The notes beneath the pieces are model-generated. The model searched no databases. It had not been told where the DNA came from and saw only the letters and a list, made by a program, of their open reading frames with translations. From Arachis hypogaea (Eukaryota; Streptophyta; Magnoliopsida; Fabales; Fabaceae): a DNA stretch of 64,000 nucleotides. The stretch lies in contig NC_092039.1 in NCBI RefSeq assembly GCF_003086295.3, positions 66,731,649 through 66,795,648 on the forward strand. Reading direction: 5' to 3'. A program made the translations under genes and the position numbers. Positions 61,152 through 64,000 of the stretch are shown here, piece by piece. Position 1 is the first letter of the stretch; the number at the start of each line of letters is the position of its first letter.

Positions 61152-62254
61152 GGTGGACTCATTCCTTGTTCTTGATTCTCTGTCTTCAAGGAGAATAGCT
61201 CAAGGACATCAATGTTTATCTATGTTTGTGTCTTTATTACATGATCATTAGTGTCTAGTAACTATGTCTTAAGGCTATGAATAATTCTATGAATCCTTCA
61301 CCTCTCTTAAATGAAGAATGTTTCTAATTCAAAAGAACAAGAAGTACATGAGTTTCGAATTTATCCTTGAAATTAGTTTAATTATATTGATGTGGTGACA
61401 ATACTTTTTGTTTTTTGAATGAATGCTTGAATAGTGCATATTTTTTATCTTGTTGTTTATGAATGTTAAAATTGTTGGCTCTTGAAAGAATGATGAACAA
61501 GAAAAATGTTATTGATGATCTAAAAAATCATAAAATTGATTCTTGAAGAAAGAAAAAGCAGTGAAGAACAAAGCTTACGAAAAAAAAGTGGCAAAAAAAA
61601 TAGAAAGAAAAAGAAAAAGCAAGCAGAAAAAGACAATAGCCCTTAAAACCAAAAGGCAAGGGTAAAAAGGATCCAAGGCTTTGAGCATCAATGGATAGGA
61701 GGGCCCAAGGAAATAAAATCCAGGCCTAAGCAGCTAAATCAAGTTGTCCCTAACCATGTGCTTGTGGCATGCAGGTCCAAGTGAAAAGCTTGAGACTGAG
61801 TGGTTAAAGTCGTGATCCAAAGCAAAAAGAGTGTGCTTAAGAGCTCTAGACACCTCTAACTGGGGACTTTAGCAAAGCTGAGTCACAATCTGAAAAGGTT
61901 CACCCAGTCATGTGTCTGTGGCATTTATGTATCCGGTGGTAATACTGGAAAACAAAGTGCTTAGGGCCACGGCCAAGACTCATAAAAATAGTTGTGTTCA
62001 AGAATTAACATTCTTAACTAGGAGAATCAATAACACTATCTAAAATTCTAAGTTCCTATAGATGCCAATCATTCCAAACTTCAAAGGAAAAAGTGAGATG
62101 CCAAAACTGTTCAGAAGCAAAAAGCTACAAGTCCCGCTCATCTAATTAGAACTAATATTCACTGATCTTCTGAGATGTATAGTATGTTCTCTTCTTTTTA
62201 TCCTATTTGATTTTCAGTTGCTTGGAGACAAGCAACAATTTAAGTTTGGTGTTG
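61152..62254 (+). other. Element J 3' internal region
   Basis: Non-coding. A/G-rich (61555-61640) with the GGCTTTGAGCATCAATGG box also seen in element D, GTGCTTGTGGCATG, and at the very end TTGGAGACAAGCAA ... TAAGTTTGGTGTTG immediately before the 3' LTR. Confidence 0.8.
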
Positions 62255-63912
62255 TGATGAGCGGATAATTTATACGCTTTTTGGCATTATTTTTAGGTAA
62301 TTTTTAGTAGGATCTAGCTACTTTTAGGGATGTTTTCATTAGTTTTTATTCTAAATTCATATTTCTGGACTTTACTTTGAGTTTGTGTGTTTTTCTATGA
62401 TTTCAGGTATTTTCTGGCTGGAATTGAAGGACCTGAGCAAAACTCTGATAAGAGGCTCACAAAGGACTGCTGATGTTGTTGGATTCTGACCTTCCTGCAC
62501 TCGAAATGGATTTTCTGAAGCTATTGAACTCCAAATGGTGCACTCTCAATGACGTTGGAAAGTATACATCCAGAGCTTTCCAGAAATACATAATAGTCCG
62601 TACTTTATTCGAGATTAGATGACACAAACTGGAGCTCAACGCCAGTTCCATGCTGCATTCTGGAGTCAAACGCCAGAAACACGTCACAAACCAGAGTTAA
62701 ACGCCAAAAACACGTTACAACTTGGCGTTTAACTCCAAGAGAAGCCTCTGCATGTGTAAAGCTCAAGCTCAGTCCAAGCACACACCAAGTGGGCCCCGGA
62801 AGTGGATTTCTGCATTAATTACTTATTTCTATAAATTCTAGTAGCTAGTCTAGTATAAATAGGACATTTTACTATTGTATTAGACATCTTGGTTTCATCT
62901 TTTATCTTAGCATCCATATTTGGACGTTTAGTTCTTAGACTTTGGGGGTTGGCCATTCGGCCATGCCTGAACGTTGATCACTTATGTATTTTCAATGGTG
63001 GAGTTTCTACACACCATAGATTAAGGGTGTGGAGCTCTACTGTACCTCAAGTTTTAATACAATTACTACTATTTTCTATTCAATTCAGTTTATTCCTGTT
63101 CTAAGATATTTGTTGCACTTCATCATGACGAATGTGATGATCCGTGACACTCATCATCATTCTCACCTATGAACGCATGACGGACAACCACTTCCGTTCT
63201 ACCTTAGACCGAACGCATATCTCTTGGATTCCTTGATCAGAATCTTCGTGGTACAAGCTAGAATTATTGGCGGCATTCATGAGAATCCAGAAAGTCTAAA
63301 CCTTGTCTGTGGTATTCCAAGTAGGATTCAGAGATTGAATGGCTGTGACGAGCTTCAAACTCGCGAATGTTGGGCGTGATGACAAATGCAAAAGAATCAA
63401 TGGATTATATTCCGACATGATCGAGAACCGACAGATGATTAGCCGTGCTGTGACACGAGCATTTAGACCTTTTTCACTAAGAGGATGGGAAATAGCCATT
63501 GACAACGGTGATGCCCTACATACAGCTTGCCATGGAAAGGAGTAAGAAGGATTGAAGGAAGGCAGTAGGAAAGCAAAGATCCAATAGGGACAAAGCATCT
63601 CCATACACTTATCTGAACTTCTCACTAATGATTTACATAAGTATTTCTATCTTTATTTTCTGTTTATTTATTATTACTATTCAAAACTTCCATAATCATT
63701 TATTATCCGCCTAACTGAGATTTACAAGATGACCATAGATTGCTTCATACCAACAATCTCCATGGGATCGACCCTTACTCACGTAAGGTTTATTACTTGG
63801 ATGACCCAGTGCACTTGCTAGTTAGTTGTGCGAAGTTGTGAAGAAAGTGCTGAGTTATAAACGCGCATACCAAGTTGAGCACCATTGTTAGAGATCATAA
63901 TTTCGTGCACCA
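62255..63912 (+). repeat. Element J 3' LTR
   Basis: Same layout as the 5' LTR: words 62630-62735, TATAAATA 62854-62861, hairpin 63773-63788, GTGCACCA end. It is 14 bp longer, mainly from a short insertion near 62815-62840. Confidence 0.93.
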
Positions 63913-63917
63913 CGTAT

Positions 63918-64000
63918 TAAGAAAGAATTGTACAATTTAATTTCAGAAATTTCTATTACAGATAAACTATGATTATTTTATTAATTTGAGCCCTTAAAAG
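63918..64000 (-). other. Continuation of the DNA into which J inserted
   Basis: AT-rich flank after the CGTAT duplication. It joins to the DNA left of 53329, but has no match in the left LTR of element I, so the right LTR of I is replaced or truncated here. Confidence 0.5.

Larger units (their letters stand above)
53334..63912 (+). mobile_element. Element J, complete-ended Athila-like retrotransposon lacking pol, 10.6 kb
   Basis: Two LTRs (53334-54977, 62255-63912) around 7.3 kb, with perfect 5-bp duplications CGTAT (53329-53333, 63913-63917), TGATGAGC...GCACCA ends and a tRNA-Asp primer-binding site. Coding content in order: gag, coiled coil and acidic linker, retropepsin, then an env-position frame (60000-61151). 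Reverse transcriptase, RNase H and integrase are absent between 58860 and 60000. All frames carry stops or shifts. The two LTRs differ at about 10% of positions in the first 375 bp (hand count), so insertion is not recent. It shares this plan with B and F. Confidence 0.93.

Overview
The window is plant nuclear DNA and almost entirely nested retrotransposon sequence. It very probably comes from Arachis (peanut or a wild relative). The AT-rich background, the TGATGAGCGGATAA LTR start and the many GGCGTTTAACGCC palindromes are what I recognise from peanut Ty3-gypsy elements; this is from memory, not a search. I see no intact host gene, rRNA, tRNA or CRISPR array. Positions are hand-read and good to a few bases where a target-site duplication (TSD) is quoted.

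Left stack (1-20748): element D (+ strand) is represented by its 3' internal region and 3' LTR. LTR fragment C lies against it, and element B (- strand) is inserted in C. B was itself hit three times: by LTR A at the left edge, by a solo LTR at 2735-6108 (TSD GCCTC), and by a 5.47-kb CACTA DNA transposon at 8180-13651 (TSD TGT). The CACTA carries what looks like a captured first exon of the nuclear gene TIM9.

Middle (20749-27180): a fold-back repeat, AT-rich DNA without genes, and LTR fragments, including LTR E.

Second stack (27180-47217): element H (+ strand, Tat-like) keeps the end of reverse transcriptase, two RNase H segments, integrase, an antisense reading frame and its 3' LTR. Element G (- strand, Athila-like) inserted into H's reverse transcriptase. 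Element F (- strand, same family as B) inserted into G's gag. A solo LTR sits in G's LTR (36104-37901), and another sits in H's antisense frame (42665-44187, TSD CTCCT).

Third stack (47340-64000): element I (- strand) has 3.94-kb LTRs around only 0.9 kb of internal DNA. Element J (+ strand, 53334-63912, TSD CGTAT) is complete at both ends and lies in I's right LTR.

B, F and J are one family. They encode gag and a retropepsin-like protease, and then run straight into the 3' non-coding region (in J also a third, env-position reading frame) with no reverse transcriptase, RNase H or integrase. Copies must therefore be moved by enzymes supplied by another element. H still shows the enzyme set such elements use, but its catalytic residues are mutated. 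Across otherwise different LTRs I see three shared features: a word-specific palindrome array just upstream of the TATA-like box, a covarying hairpin near the LTR end, and, in the internal regions, a TAAGTTTGGTGT motif at module boundaries. These are the most interesting signals in the window.
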